DNA of 30,417 bases from JAEDES01 sp045649455 (GCA_045649455.1 JAZRPV010000042.1:1-30417), one strand, 5' to 3'. Counted from the first letter of the stretch, positions 8,649 through 16,338 are shown. Numbers and translations: made by a program. The notes: generated from the letters alone by a model not told the origin.

Positions 8649-8675
8649 AAAAAATAAGATAAAAGTATCTTATTT
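8649..8675 (-). terminator. Intrinsic terminator of polA-mutM
   Basis: On the given strand AAATAAGATA (8652-8661) pairs with TATCTTATTT (8666-8675) across a 4-base loop, with a T-run on the reverse strand. The mutM stop codon lies in the stem. Confidence 0.8.
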
Positions 8676-9491
8676 TTGACAATCACTACAAAAATATGTT
8701 CCACGACCGCCAACTTTATTCTTCTCTATAATTCTACCACAAGTAGGGCAATTATTTCCACCCTTTCCGTGCACTAAAAGTTCATTTTGAAACAAACCAT
8801 GTACACCTTCGCTTGAAGTAAAACTTCTAATAGTCGTTCCACCAAGTTTAACAGCTTTATCTAAAACAATTTTTGTATTATTAATAATTTTTTCACATTC
8901 ATCTAAGCTAACATCACAAGCTTTACGTAATGGATGAATACCACTCATAAATAATATTTCATCATCATAAATATTACCAATACCAGCAATTATACTTTGA
9001 TCAAGTAGCACTGTTTTGATAGGTAATCTTTTACTATGAATAGCATCATATAAATACTCTTTAGTAAGATTAGAATCATAATATTCTAAACCAATTTCAT
9101 TTAATGGTTTAACATCATAAACTTCATCTTTAGGAATTAAATACATCTTACCAAACTTACGTACATCATGAAATCTAAAACTAGTCTTATCATCTAATAT
9201 TAATTCAACATGTTCATGTTTACCAATAACTTCCCCTTTATCTCTAAACATAAACTTTCCTTCCATACGAAGATGTACAAGTAATGAATCTTTATCTAGA
9301 TCAATAACAATCCATTTACCACGAGTATTAATAGATTCAATTTTTTGACCAATAATTTTTTTCTTAAATTCATCACTAACAGGATATGCAATAATATTAT
9401 CCCAATATATATTGCATCCTGTTATCTTTTTATTAAGAATTAAATTCTTTAAACTATTAGCAACTGTAATTACCTCTGGTTTTTCAGGCAT
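8670..9491 (-). CDS. mutM: Formamidopyrimidine-DNA glycosylase MutM/Fpg
   Basis: Bifunctional base-excision enzyme that removes 8-oxoguanine and ring-opened purines and nicks the strand. The mature N-terminus must be Pro2, and the ATG at 9491 gives MPEKPEV, so this start is preferred over one three codons upstream. Pro2, Glu3 and Lys59 (in RGKW) are in place. The helix-two-turn-helix part has SIIAGIGNIYDDE, and the C-terminal zinc finger has CPTC and FCSDC with the conserved Arg in GGRGTYF. The 273-residue length is normal. It follows polA by 15 bases, giving a repair operon. Confidence 0.96.
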   Translation of the reverse strand: MPEKPEVITVANSLKNLILNKKITGCNIYWDNIIAYPVSDEFKKKIIGQKIESINTRGKWIVIDLDKDSLLVHLRMEGKFMFRDKGEVIGKHEHVELILDDKTSFRFHDVRKFGKMYLIPKDEVYDVKPLNEIGLEYYDSNLTKEYLYDAIHSKRLPIKTVLLDQSIIAGIGNIYDDEILFMSGIHPLRKACDVSLDECEKIINNTKIVLDKAVKLGGTTIRSFTSSEGVHGLFQNELLVHGKGGNNCPTCGRIIEKNKVGGRGTYFCSDCQK

Positions 9492-9506
9492 AATCAACAC
9501 TTCTTT

Positions 9507-12113
9507 CTATTTAGCTTCATACCAATCATTACCAACTTCCATTTCTACTTTTAATGGAACCGATAATTTAAATGTATTTTCCATAATATTACGAACTACA
9601 TCTTTTACTTCTTCTAATTCTGAATCTAATACATTAAACACAAGTTCATCGTGTACTTGGATAATCATTTTACTCTTTAATCCACGCTTATTAAATTCAT
9701 CATATATTTCAACCATAGCTTTCTTTAAGATATCAGCAGCAGTACCTTGAATAGGAGTATTTAATGCCATTCTCTCCCCGCTACTTCTAATCATAAAGTT
9801 CTTACTATTTAACTCTTCAATTACTCTTTTTCTATTCATTAAAGTCTTAACATATCCTAAACTATAAGCATCTGCTTTTTCTTTTTCCATATATTCTCTA
9901 ATACCTGGATATGTTTCTAAATAATTATCAATAAACTTCTTAGCAGTACCAATATCAATACCTAAATCTTCACTAAGTCCAAAACTACTAATTCCATATA
10001 AAATACCAAAGTTTACTGCTTTTGCAGTTCTTCTCATATCTTTAGTAACTTCATCCATTGATACTTTATAAATATCACTAGCAGTCTTAGTATGAATATC
10101 CTTACCATCTATAAATGCTTGAATTAAATTAGTAGCATTTGACATATGAGCAAATATTCTAAGTTCTACTTGAGAATAATCACTTGATAATAATTTAGAT
10201 CCTTCATCTGGAATAAATGCTTTTCTAATTAATTTAGAATAATCACTTCTAGCAGGAATATTTTGTAAATTAGGACTAACACTTGATAATCTTCCTGTTC
10301 TAGTTAATGTTTGTGTAAAAATAGTATGAATTCTACCATCTTCTCTAACTTCTTCTTTTAAACCAACTGCATAGTTTGTATATAGTTTAGAAAGTGTTCT
10401 ATATTCTAAGACCTTCTCTACTATAGGATGTACAAATGCTATCTTGTCTAAAATATCTTTGCTAGTAGAATATTTACCATCTTTAACTTTCTTAGGATAT
10501 GGAATAGCTAAATCTTCAAATAATACTTTAGCAAGTTGTGTTGGAGACATAATATTAAAATTACTTCCTGCATCATTATGAATATCTTCTTCTAATTTAT
10601 CCATTTGAATCTTTAATTCTTTTTCAATAGACTCTAAATATTCACTATCTACTTTAACACCTGTAATTTCCATATCTGCAAGAACTCTAGAAAGTGGAAG
10701 TTCTATCTTATTAAATAAATCAACTTGTTCACTTTCTTCTAATTCCTTTAATAATCTTTCTCTTGTTTCATAAATAAATTTAGCTTTTAAACAACAAACA
10801 CTTGCAAGTTCCTCATCACTAATTTCTTTAGGTCTTTTATCAGTACCATATAAATCTTCATAAAAAGGTATTTTTACATCAAATGCTTGCGCAACAAAAC
10901 TAATATCATCTTTAACTACATAATCTAATAAATATGTAGCAAGTATTGTATCAAAAGTAACATTCTTTATATCAACACCAATACTATTTAATACAACAAT
11001 ATTTTTCTTTAAATCAAAAGTATATTTATTAATATCACTATTAAATAAATCTTTATAATTTAAAATATCATCTTTAGATACAAAATATCCATTCTCACCA
11101 TCATAAATACCTATACCTAAAATATCACTCTTACTATAAATACTTCCTCTAGTTTCTAAATAGAAAGCAAATTCTTTTTCATTAAATTCAGAAATATTTT
11201 TAATAATAAGTTCTTTTTCTTCTTTCTTCTCTTCTTCTTTTGTAACTTCATTAAAGTCTATTTTTTTAAGTAATGAATGAAATTCAAATTCTTCTAATAA
11301 ACTAACTAGTTCATTACCATTAACTCCTTCATACTTACAATCTTCTAAGTCAAAATCTAATGGAACTTCTCTAAATATAGTTGCCAAATCATAACTCATA
11401 TAAGCATTATCTTTATCTTCTATTAATTTATCTTTAGTCTTACCAGTAACACTATCTATATTGGCATATAAATTATCTAAACTACCATACTTAACTAATA
11501 AATTAATTGCTGTCTTCTCACCTATACCTTTAACTCCTGGTATATGGTCACTAGCATCTCCCATTAATGCTTTTAAATCAATCATATGAATTGGATCAAC
11601 TTGATAAGTATTTCTAAACTCTTCTTTAGTCATCATAATATGTCCACTTTGTTTTAAAAGTTTAACATCTACTTCATCACTAATAAGTTGTAATAAATCT
11701 TTATCACTACTAACAATAGTTGCAATAAACTCATCTTCTTCATCTACTCTTTTACTTAGAGTACCAATAATGTCATCAGCTTCATAATTGTCTGTTTCAT
11801 AATGTTTAATTCCCATTGCATCAAGTACTTCTTTAGCTTTAGGAAATTGTAACTTTAATTCATCAGGCATCGCTTGACGACCAGCTTTATACTCTTCATA
11901 TTTATCATGTCTAAAGGTTTTACCTTTATCAAATGCAACCATTATATAAGTTGGATTCTCTTCTTTAATTATTTTATTCATCATATTTATAAAGCCATAC
12001 AATGCATTTGTAGGAAAACCTTTAGAGTTCTTCATGATAACTCCTTGATATGCAGTTGCATAGAAACTTCTAAATAATAAGTTATTACCATCTACTAAAA
12101 TTATTTTTTTCAT
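9507..12113 (-). CDS. polA: DNA polymerase I
   Basis: Repair and Okazaki-fragment polymerase of 868 residues. The N-terminal 5' nuclease domain carries LVDGNNLLFRSFYA, NYEADDIIG, SSDKDLLQL and GDASDHIPGVKGIGEKTA. The middle domain corresponds to the 3'-5' exonuclease but is degenerate: the motif that is usually DTET reads YLET, and the last motif lacks its Tyr and Asp. Proofreading is therefore probably absent, as in the Bacillus enzyme. The polymerase domain has motif A SSDYSQVELR (about 643), motif B RRTAKAVNFGILYG (about 694) and motif C QVHDELVF (about 820). I chose the ATG at 12113, which has AGGTGAT upstream; a start five codons earlier is less likely. It may be read from its own weak promoter and also from the upstream SOS promoter. 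Confidence 0.97.
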   Translation of the reverse strand: MKKIILVDGNNLLFRSFYATAYQGVIMKNSKGFPTNALYGFINMMNKIIKEENPTYIMVAFDKGKTFRHDKYEEYKAGRQAMPDELKLQFPKAKEVLDAMGIKHYETDNYEADDIIGTLSKRVDEEDEFIATIVSSDKDLLQLISDEVDVKLLKQSGHIMMTKEEFRNTYQVDPIHMIDLKALMGDASDHIPGVKGIGEKTAINLLVKYGSLDNLYANIDSVTGKTKDKLIEDKDNAYMSYDLATIFREVPLDFDLEDCKYEGVNGNELVSLLEEFEFHSLLKKIDFNEVTKEEEKKEEKELIIKNISEFNEKEFAFYLETRGSIYSKSDILGIGIYDGENGYFVSKDDILNYKDLFNSDINKYTFDLKKNIVVLNSIGVDIKNVTFDTILATYLLDYVVKDDISFVAQAFDVKIPFYEDLYGTDKRPKEISDEELASVCCLKAKFIYETRERLLKELEESEQVDLFNKIELPLSRVLADMEITGVKVDSEYLESIEKELKIQMDKLEEDIHNDAGSNFNIMSPTQLAKVLFEDLAIPYPKKVKDGKYSTSKDILDKIAFVHPIVEKVLEYRTLSKLYTNYAVGLKEEVREDGRIHTIFTQTLTRTGRLSSVSPNLQNIPARSDYSKLIRKAFIPDEGSKLLSSDYSQVELRIFAHMSNATNLIQAFIDGKDIHTKTASDIYKVSMDEVTKDMRRTAKAVNFGILYGISSFGLSEDLGIDIGTAKKFIDNYLETYPGIREYMEKEKADAYSLGYVKTLMNRKRVIEELNSKNFMIRSSGERMALNTPIQGTAADILKKAMVEIYDEFNKRGLKSKMIIQVHDELVFNVLDSELEEVKDVVRNIMENTFKLSVPLKVEMEVGNDWYEAK

Positions 12114-12130
12114 ATCTATCACCTGCATCT

Positions 12131-12139
12131 AGTATATCA
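12131..12139 (-). promoter_or_regulatory. Weak extended -10 candidate for polA
   Basis: The reverse strand reads TGATATACT 18 bases before the polA start. No convincing -35 is seen. If it is not used, polA would be read from the upstream small-gene promoter. Confidence 0.35.
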
Positions 12140-12149
12140 TATATATTAC

Positions 12150-12311
12150 TTATCTCGTAATATTTTCAACTATATTATTATCAATATAATTAAGTCCTAA
12201 TCTATCAAATCTATTAGCTCCAAAAATAAGTGCTATAGAAATTAATATATAGAACAAAATAACCATTAAAACCTCCATTCTATTAAATTTTAAGTCCATT
12301 ACTTTTAACAT
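12150..12311 (-). CDS. Small single-pass membrane protein, SOS-controlled (YneA/SidA-like by context)
   Basis: A short open frame of 53 residues from the ATG at 12311 (site GGGAG, 8-base gap). An internal ATG at 12266 has a better GGAGG site at 5 bases and would give 38 residues starting MVILFYILIS. Both forms hold one membrane segment, VILFYILISIALIFGA, followed by a tail of about 22 residues with FDRLGLNYIDNN. There are no other domains and I recognise no family. The gene is divergent from lexA, and its strong promoter holds a LexA-like box in the spacer. In Bacillus the gene divergent from lexA is yneA, an SOS-induced division inhibitor with an N-terminal membrane segment; this one is far shorter and lacks LysM. 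A role in halting division after DNA damage is an inference. polA follows 36 bases later. Confidence 0.68.
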   Translation of the reverse strand: MLKVMDLKFNRMEVLMVILFYILISIALIFGANRFDRLGLNYIDNNIVENITR

Positions 12312-12340
12312 ATTAAACACTCCCTTCAAATTACACTTTA

Positions 12341-12370
12341 ATTATATAATCGAACAATTATTCGTGTCAA
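12341..12370 (-). promoter_or_regulatory. Strong promoter of the small SOS membrane-protein gene
   Basis: On the reverse strand a perfect TTGACA (12365-12370) and a perfect TATAAT (12341-12346) are 18 bases apart. A LexA-like box fills most of the spacer, so repressor bound there would block polymerase. Confidence 0.8.
12351..12364. promoter_or_regulatory. LexA box 1 (SOS operator)
   Basis: CGAACAATTATTCG matches the Gram-positive LexA operator CGAAC-N4-GTTCG at nine of ten fixed positions. It lies inside the small-gene promoter and upstream of the lexA promoter. Confidence 0.8.
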
Positions 12371-12378
12371 TAATCATT

Positions 12379-12392
12379 AAAACATTTGTTTG
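12379..12392. promoter_or_regulatory. LexA box 2, overlapping the lexA -35
   Basis: AAAACATTTGTTTG holds the central AACATTTGTT of the operator but differs at three outer positions. It overlaps the -35 of lexA, where autorepression would be expected. Its centre is 28 bases from that of box 1. Confidence 0.6.
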
Positions 12393-12418
12393 ACATTTTA
12401 CATAACTAGTGTTAAACT
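12390..12418 (+). promoter_or_regulatory. Promoter of lexA
   Basis: TTGACA at 12390-12395 and TAAACT at 12413-12418 are 17 bases apart, with TGT before the -10. Confidence 0.8.
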
Positions 12419-12440
12419 AAATTTATAAAGGAGGAATAAA

Positions 12441-13058
12441 ATGGAAAAACTTACAACGAAACAAGAATATATTTTACAAGTAATTAAACAACTATTTGCT
12501 CAAAATGGTTATCCACCAACAGTAAGAGAAATTGGTTCCAAAGCAAAATTATCTTCTCCAGCAACCATTCATTTTCATTTAACTAAGCTTGAAGAAAAAG
12601 GATACATCAAAAAAGATAATAGTAAAAATCGAACACTCGAACTATTAGTCCCAAATGAATATGTTCAAAAAGAAGAAAATGTTGTTGAAGTACCTCTACT
12701 TGGTAAAGTAACAGCAGGTACACCAATTGAAGCAATCGAAACACCAGATGAATACTTCACTCTTCCAGCAAACCTAATCACTACTAGAAATGAAGTATTT
12801 ACATTAAAAGTAAGTGGTGAATCAATGATTAATGTTGGTATCTATGATGGAGATATCTTAATAGTAGAAAGAAAAAATACTGCAACTAACGGAGAAACAG
12901 TTGTAGCAATGAACGAAGACAATGAAGCAACAGTAAAAACTTTTTATAAAGAAAACGGTTACTTCCGTCTACAACCAGAAAATGATACAATGGAACCTAT
13001 CATCTTAAAAGAAGTAACTATTTTAGGTAAAGTAATTGGTCTATATAGAAAATTTTAA
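12441..13058 (+). CDS. lexA: SOS repressor LexA
   Basis: Represses DNA-damage genes and cleaves itself when stimulated by RecA filaments. The 205 residues show an N-terminal winged helix (TKQEYILQVIKQL, then PTVREIGSKAKLSSPATIHFHL) and a C-terminal S24-type protease domain. The cleavage bond is Ala92-Gly93 in VTAGTP, the nucleophile is Ser128 in GESM, and the general base is Lys166 in ATVKTF. The start has a strong AAAGGAGG site. It is divergent from a short membrane-protein gene, with two operator-like boxes between, which fits autoregulation. Confidence 0.98.
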   Translation: MEKLTTKQEYILQVIKQLFAQNGYPPTVREIGSKAKLSSPATIHFHLTKLEEKGYIKKDNSKNRTLELLVPNEYVQKEENVVEVPLLGKVTAGTPIEAIETPDEYFTLPANLITTRNEVFTLKVSGESMINVGIYDGDILIVERKNTATNGETVVAMNEDNEATVKTFYKENGYFRLQPENDTMEPIILKEVTILGKVIGLYRKF

Positions 13059-13074
13059 AAACAAAACAACAAAC

Positions 13075-13104
13075 AAAAAAATAGCATTAAATGCTATTTT
13101 TTTA
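13075..13104. terminator. Bidirectional terminator between lexA and tcdA
   Basis: ATAGCAT (13081-13087) pairs with ATGCTAT (13091-13097) over a 3-base loop, flanked by an A-run and a T-run. The tcdA stop codon lies in the right arm. Confidence 0.88.
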
Positions 13105-13780
13105 TTATCTTTCTAACTACATAACTTGCAATCATTATACCAGCACTAGCAGGTACAAACATACTTGATCCTGGAGTTCTCTCCCCTGTCTTAACAGGAA
13201 CTTCACTAGAACAAAGTACCGTTACTTTACTATTAATTTTTTCATCTTTAACAAACTTTCTAATCATTCTAGCAAGTGGATCATTACTAGTATTTCTAAT
13301 ATCACAAATTTCTAGTTTACTAGGATCTAATTTATTACCAGTTCCCATGCATGAAATAAAAGGAACTTTTTTATTTATACATTTTCTAATTATTTCTTTC
13401 TTAACACTAGTTGTATCACATGCATCAATAAAGTAATCTATATCATATTTAAATAATTCTTCTAAATTATCAACTGTTATAAATTGATCAATCTTTATAA
13501 CTTCACATTCTTTATTAATCTCTTTTATTCTCTTTTCAAAAACATCTACTTTTTTCAAACCTACAGTTGACTCTAACGCTATAATTTGTCTATTAATATT
13601 TGTTTCATCTACATTATCAAAATCAACTATTATAAGTTTACCAATACCACTTCTAGCTAAAGCTTCAACAGTATATCCTCCAACTCCACCAACACCAAGT
13701 ACTAAAATACATTTGTCATTCAGAGTCTTAAAACTGTCTTCCCCTATAACTTTAACTAATCTAGAAAATCTATGCAGCAT
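13094..13780 (-). CDS. tcdA: tRNA threonylcarbamoyladenosine dehydratase TcdA
   Basis: E1-like (ThiF/MoeB fold) enzyme that uses ATP to cyclise t6A37 in tRNA to ct6A. The nucleotide loop LGVGGVGGYTVEALARSGIG is at about residue 27; DFDNVDETNINRQ follows with the Asp and Arg that bind ATP, then IDACDTTSVK and SCMGTGNKLDP. The ending TPGSSMFVPASAGI matches the family. The start at 13780 gives MLHRFSR, which agrees with MLHQFSR in the Bacillus protein, for 228 residues. The start lies inside the preceding gene, overlapping it by 11 bases in another frame, so translation is probably coupled to it. No clear ribosome site is seen before this ATG, in line with coupling. Confidence 0.93.
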   Translation of the reverse strand: MLHRFSRLVKVIGEDSFKTLNDKCILVLGVGGVGGYTVEALARSGIGKLIIVDFDNVDETNINRQIIALESTVGLKKVDVFEKRIKEINKECEVIKIDQFITVDNLEELFKYDIDYFIDACDTTSVKKEIIRKCINKKVPFISCMGTGNKLDPSKLEICDIRNTSNDPLARMIRKFVKDEKINSKVTVLCSSEVPVKTGERTPGSSMFVPASAGIMIASYVVRKIIKK

Positions 13781-14588
13781 TTCTATTATATTCAACTTCT
13801 CCGTCAGTAGTCTTAACTAAGTGTTTTTGTCTTTGAGCATTAGATTGAATTAAAGAAAGTGGCTTACCATACATTAATTTATTAATATACGAAAGTTTCC
13901 CATAAATATCTCTATTAACCATTGCCGTATTATAATAACTAATTAAATTTCTAGTTTCTCTTGTACATAAAGGTTCAAGTGTATTTATCATATGTTCAAT
14001 ATCTTCTTCTTTAATTGAAGTATGTTCTACTACTGTACAATCAAAGTTATTTAAAAATTCTAATATTCTTGGTAAATCACTAATACCTGCTTTTTCAAAT
14101 AATCCTGGCCATTGGCTTGAATCTTTTACATCATTAACGATTCTTTCTAACATTTGAATCTTTTCATCAGTTAGTACTTCATCTAATCCAATCTTTTTAA
14201 AAGATAAATATCTTCCTCTTTTAATACCAGGAATTTCTTTTCTAATATCAGTAAGTGCTAAATCATATAATTCTTCTAAAGAATCATTAACTTTTCTAGG
14301 AGGTTGTCCAACTTCGTATACATCATATACATCACTATCAGCAACCATTCTAGTTGTAACTAAAAAATTTCTCGCATATAAAATTGAATTATTTCTAATA
14401 AAATTAACAGTTGCATTCTTTTCTCTAGAATCGAATGAATTAGACTCACTAAGTTTTTTTCCATTTACAATTACATCGCTCTCAGGAGCTCCAGGAAACT
14501 TAATCGCACTTCTAATTTTTTCTGTACCCTTTAATTTAACTCTTACATTTAACACTCTATTTTTATTAACGATAGGTAAAATTAACAT
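13770..14588 (-). CDS. Protein of unknown function upstream of tcdA
   Basis: I do not recognise this 272-residue protein. It has no signal peptide or membrane segment and looks soluble, with a beta-rich first 110 residues (several alternating VxVxL and VxNF strands) and a mostly helical remainder. Notable patches are KFPGAPESDVIVNGKK, YEVGQPPRKVND, KRGRYLSFKKIG, and a basic C-terminus near QRQKHLVKTTDG. No catalytic motif is evident. It has its own promoter with an extended -10, a GAGGTG site 9 bases upstream, and overlaps tcdA by 11 bases, so the two are made together. A link to tRNA modification is possible from this context only. Confidence 0.82.
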   Translation of the reverse strand: MLILPIVNKNRVLNVRVKLKGTEKIRSAIKFPGAPESDVIVNGKKLSESNSFDSREKNATVNFIRNNSILYARNFLVTTRMVADSDVYDVYEVGQPPRKVNDSLEELYDLALTDIRKEIPGIKRGRYLSFKKIGLDEVLTDEKIQMLERIVNDVKDSSQWPGLFEKAGISDLPRILEFLNNFDCTVVEHTSIKEEDIEHMINTLEPLCTRETRNLISYYNTAMVNRDIYGKLSYINKLMYGKPLSLIQSNAQRQKHLVKTTDGEVEYNRNAA

Positions 14589-14611
14589 TCCTTATACACC
14601 TCGTACGGCCT

Positions 14612-14641
14612 ATTATACCATAAAAACCTATTTTATTGCAA
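14612..14641 (-). promoter_or_regulatory. Promoter of the unknown gene and tcdA
   Basis: On the reverse strand TTGCAA (14636-14641) and TATAAT (14612-14617) are 18 bases apart, with TGG before the -10. It begins one base after the U-run of the structured RNA gene, so the two units are separate. Confidence 0.72.
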
Positions 14642-14642
14642 C

Positions 14643-14826
14643 AAAAAAAGTCAGAACAGATCGTACTAGTAACGATTAAAACCTGTGCGCTTGTACAGGT
14701 GGGTGTCCTTACGTTCCTTTAGGATTCATATTTAGAAATATGCATTCAACACCGGTAACTTGATCGGGACTCCCGTATCGTTAATTTAGTCGGTTTTAGA
14801 TGAACTAGCAATCGCATCTATCTGAC
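14643..14826 (-). ncRNA. Stand-alone structured RNA of about 180 nt, family not assigned (6S-like or raiA-like)
   Basis: On the reverse strand an RNA would start at 14826, 7 bases after a good -10, and end in seven U at 14643-14649. Its first six bases GTCAGA pair with its last six TCTGAC, closing the whole molecule. Inside, CTAGT pairs with ACTAG and AACGAT with ATCGTT over long range. Local hairpins are ACCTGT/ACAGGT, CGGG/CCCG, CATATTT/AAATATG, TCCT/AGGA and a GGTGT/ACACC stem. TAGATG/CATCTA competes with the outer stem or would make a pseudoknot. The segment is visibly richer in G+C than its surroundings and has no open frame. A closed rod of about 180 nt with a hairpin on one side of a bubble suits 6S RNA; I cannot match a family consensus. 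It lacks the conserved cores of SRP RNA, tmRNA, RNase P RNA and the T-box. Confidence 0.72.
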
Positions 14827-14832
14827 AATTAT

Positions 14833-14861
14833 ATTGTAGCATAAATCTAATCACTAAACAA
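14833..14861 (-). promoter_or_regulatory. Promoter of the structured RNA
   Basis: On the reverse strand TTGTTT (14856-14861) and TACAAT (14833-14838) are 17 bases apart with TGC before the -10. The predicted start falls exactly on the first base of the closing stem. Confidence 0.75.
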
Positions 14862-14910
14862 CACATTTCACACTTCTTTACACTCATCATATATTATTAT
14901 AGGTGATTAT

Positions 14911-15675
14911 ATGTACTATATTTATAATGACATAAAAGTAAAAATTTATAAGTATGGCAACAAAAACAAAACACTATTAATACTACCAGGATGGGGAAAT
15001 ACTACAAAAACATTTTACAGTATAATAAATCACTTTAAAGATGATTTTACTATTTATACCCTAGATTATCCAGGTTTCGGAAAAAGTCCAGCTCCAACAA
15101 AAGACTTAACAATTTATAATTATGCAGATCTAATAATAAATTTTCTAAAAGATAACAAAATAATTAATCCTATTATAATTGCCCATTCCTTCGGAGGTAG
15201 AATCACTACTCTTCTAACAGGATATTATAAAATTAATATAAGTAAATTAATTCTATTTGATATTGCAACAATCAAACCTAAAAAATCTATAAAAACAAAA
15301 ATAAAAGAAAAAATATATAAAAGTTTAAAGAAATTAATAAACATACTTCCTAATAAAGAAAAATTTCAAAAGAAATTAATAAATTATTTTGGATCAACCG
15401 ATTATAAATCACTCCCGCCTACTATGCATAAAACATTTATAAATATAATTAACGAAGACTTAACAAAATATTTAAAAAATATTACTTCAGAAACATTATT
15501 AATATGGGGAGAAAAAGATCAAGATACTCCACTAAAAGATGCTTATAAAATAAATAGTCTTATAAAAGAATCGGCATTAATAATATATCCAAATGCATCA
15601 CACTATTCATACCTAGATTACCCTATTCTTACAAACAATATAATAAATGAATTTATAAAAGAAAAAGACCATTAA
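14911..15675 (+). CDS. Alpha/beta hydrolase
   Basis: 254 residues of the alpha/beta-hydrolase fold. The oxyanion region LPGWGNTTKTF lies near residue 25, TLDYPGFGKS near 50, the nucleophile elbow AHSFGG (Ser) near 93, the acid in WGEKDQDTP near 198, and the base in ASHYSYLD near 230. It has no signal peptide, so it is cytoplasmic. It belongs to the broad esterase/lipase-like group; the substrate cannot be told. The start has AGGTGAT 3 bases upstream. I saw no convincing promoter between it and the divergent RNA gene. It ends in a hairpin terminator shared with the converging gene. Confidence 0.9.
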   Translation: MYYIYNDIKVKIYKYGNKNKTLLILPGWGNTTKTFYSIINHFKDDFTIYTLDYPGFGKSPAPTKDLTIYNYADLIINFLKDNKIINPIIIAHSFGGRITTLLTGYYKINISKLILFDIATIKPKKSIKTKIKEKIYKSLKKLINILPNKEKFQKKLINYFGSTDYKSLPPTMHKTFINIINEDLTKYLKNITSETLLIWGEKDQDTPLKDAYKINSLIKESALIIYPNASHYSYLDYPILTNNIINEFIKEKDH

Positions 15676-15684
15676 GGTCTTTTA
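15662..15684. terminator. Bidirectional terminator between the hydrolase and the membrane protein
   Basis: AAAAGACC pairs with GGTCTTTT around the loop ATTAA. The hydrolase stop codon sits in the loop and the stop of the converging gene lies at the right edge. Confidence 0.75.
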
Positions 15685-16338
15685 TATTTCTTCAACAACA
15701 ATAATGCCATGATAATGTCCATTATTAATATAGCTTCTGTCTACCCATATTCTAAATTCAAAATTCAAAGAATCTCCACCATCAATTTCATCTTCATATA
15801 TTATATATTCAGTTCCATTATATAAATCAGAAACTATCCCAATAATCTTATCATTAATACTAAAATACATCTTACTTTTATCAAATTGCATTTGATCACA
15901 TTCATCTAAAAACATCATTTCTAGATCATCTTCTAAAGTAATTTTATATTTACTTTTTTTCTTTGAATTATTTTTTATACTAAACTTATAAGGTTCACTT
16001 TTTAAACCATCATCGTATTCTAAAATATTATTATTATCTAGTGTTACAATATTATCTAAATTATCACTCTTCTCATTAAAAGTAATAACTAAATCTCCAC
16101 TCTCTACATTAGAATATTCTCTAAGTTTAACAACTGAAAAACCTACTGTAAAAGCAGAAACTATAAATATTAATAAAAAGATACATGTCCACATCAAAGT
16201 AAGTCTTAATTCTTTTTCCTTTATTTTTCTAATTGTATGGTCTACCTCAATATTACTATTCTTATTAATATCAGCCATACTTAGTTTAACTTCAGGTTCC
16301 TTTTTTTTCTTCTTTGATGGTAATTTCTTCTCTTTCAT
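15682..16338 (-). CDS. Membrane-anchored protein of unknown function
   Basis: 218 residues with an N-terminal, highly basic cytoplasmic part (LPSKKKKKEPE), one membrane segment at about 48-68 (MWTCIFLLIFIVSAFTVGF), and an outer domain of about 150 residues. The outer domain is rich in beta strands (GDLVITFNEK, PYKFSIKNNSKKKSKYKITL, FEFRIWVDRSY), in the manner of sandwich domains of surface proteins; it resembles the N-terminal region of the larger secreted protein at 5304-7097 in style only. I do not recognise a family. The start at 16338 has GGTGAT nearby; an upstream ATG would add four residues. It is a single-gene unit with an extended -10 promoter. Confidence 0.78.
   Translation of the reverse strand: MKEKKLPSKKKKKEPEVKLSMADINKNSNIEVDHTIRKIKEKELRLTLMWTCIFLLIFIVSAFTVGFSVVKLREYSNVESGDLVITFNEKSDNLDNIVTLDNNNILEYDDGLKSEPYKFSIKNNSKKKSKYKITLEDDLEMMFLDECDQMQFDKSKMYFSINDKIIGIVSDLYNGTEYIIYEDEIDGGDSLNFEFRIWVDRSYINNGHYHGIIVVEEI

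Noticed and set aside
14650..14826. Riboswitch or SRP/tmRNA/RNase P RNA as an explanation for the structured region
   Set aside because: The conserved cores of those RNAs are not seen, and a separate promoter for the next gene follows the U-run, so a leader role is unlikely.
14856..14910. Promoter for the alpha/beta hydrolase
   Set aside because: TTTCAC with TATATT at 18 bases can be drawn but would start transcription on top of the ribosome site; not convincing.
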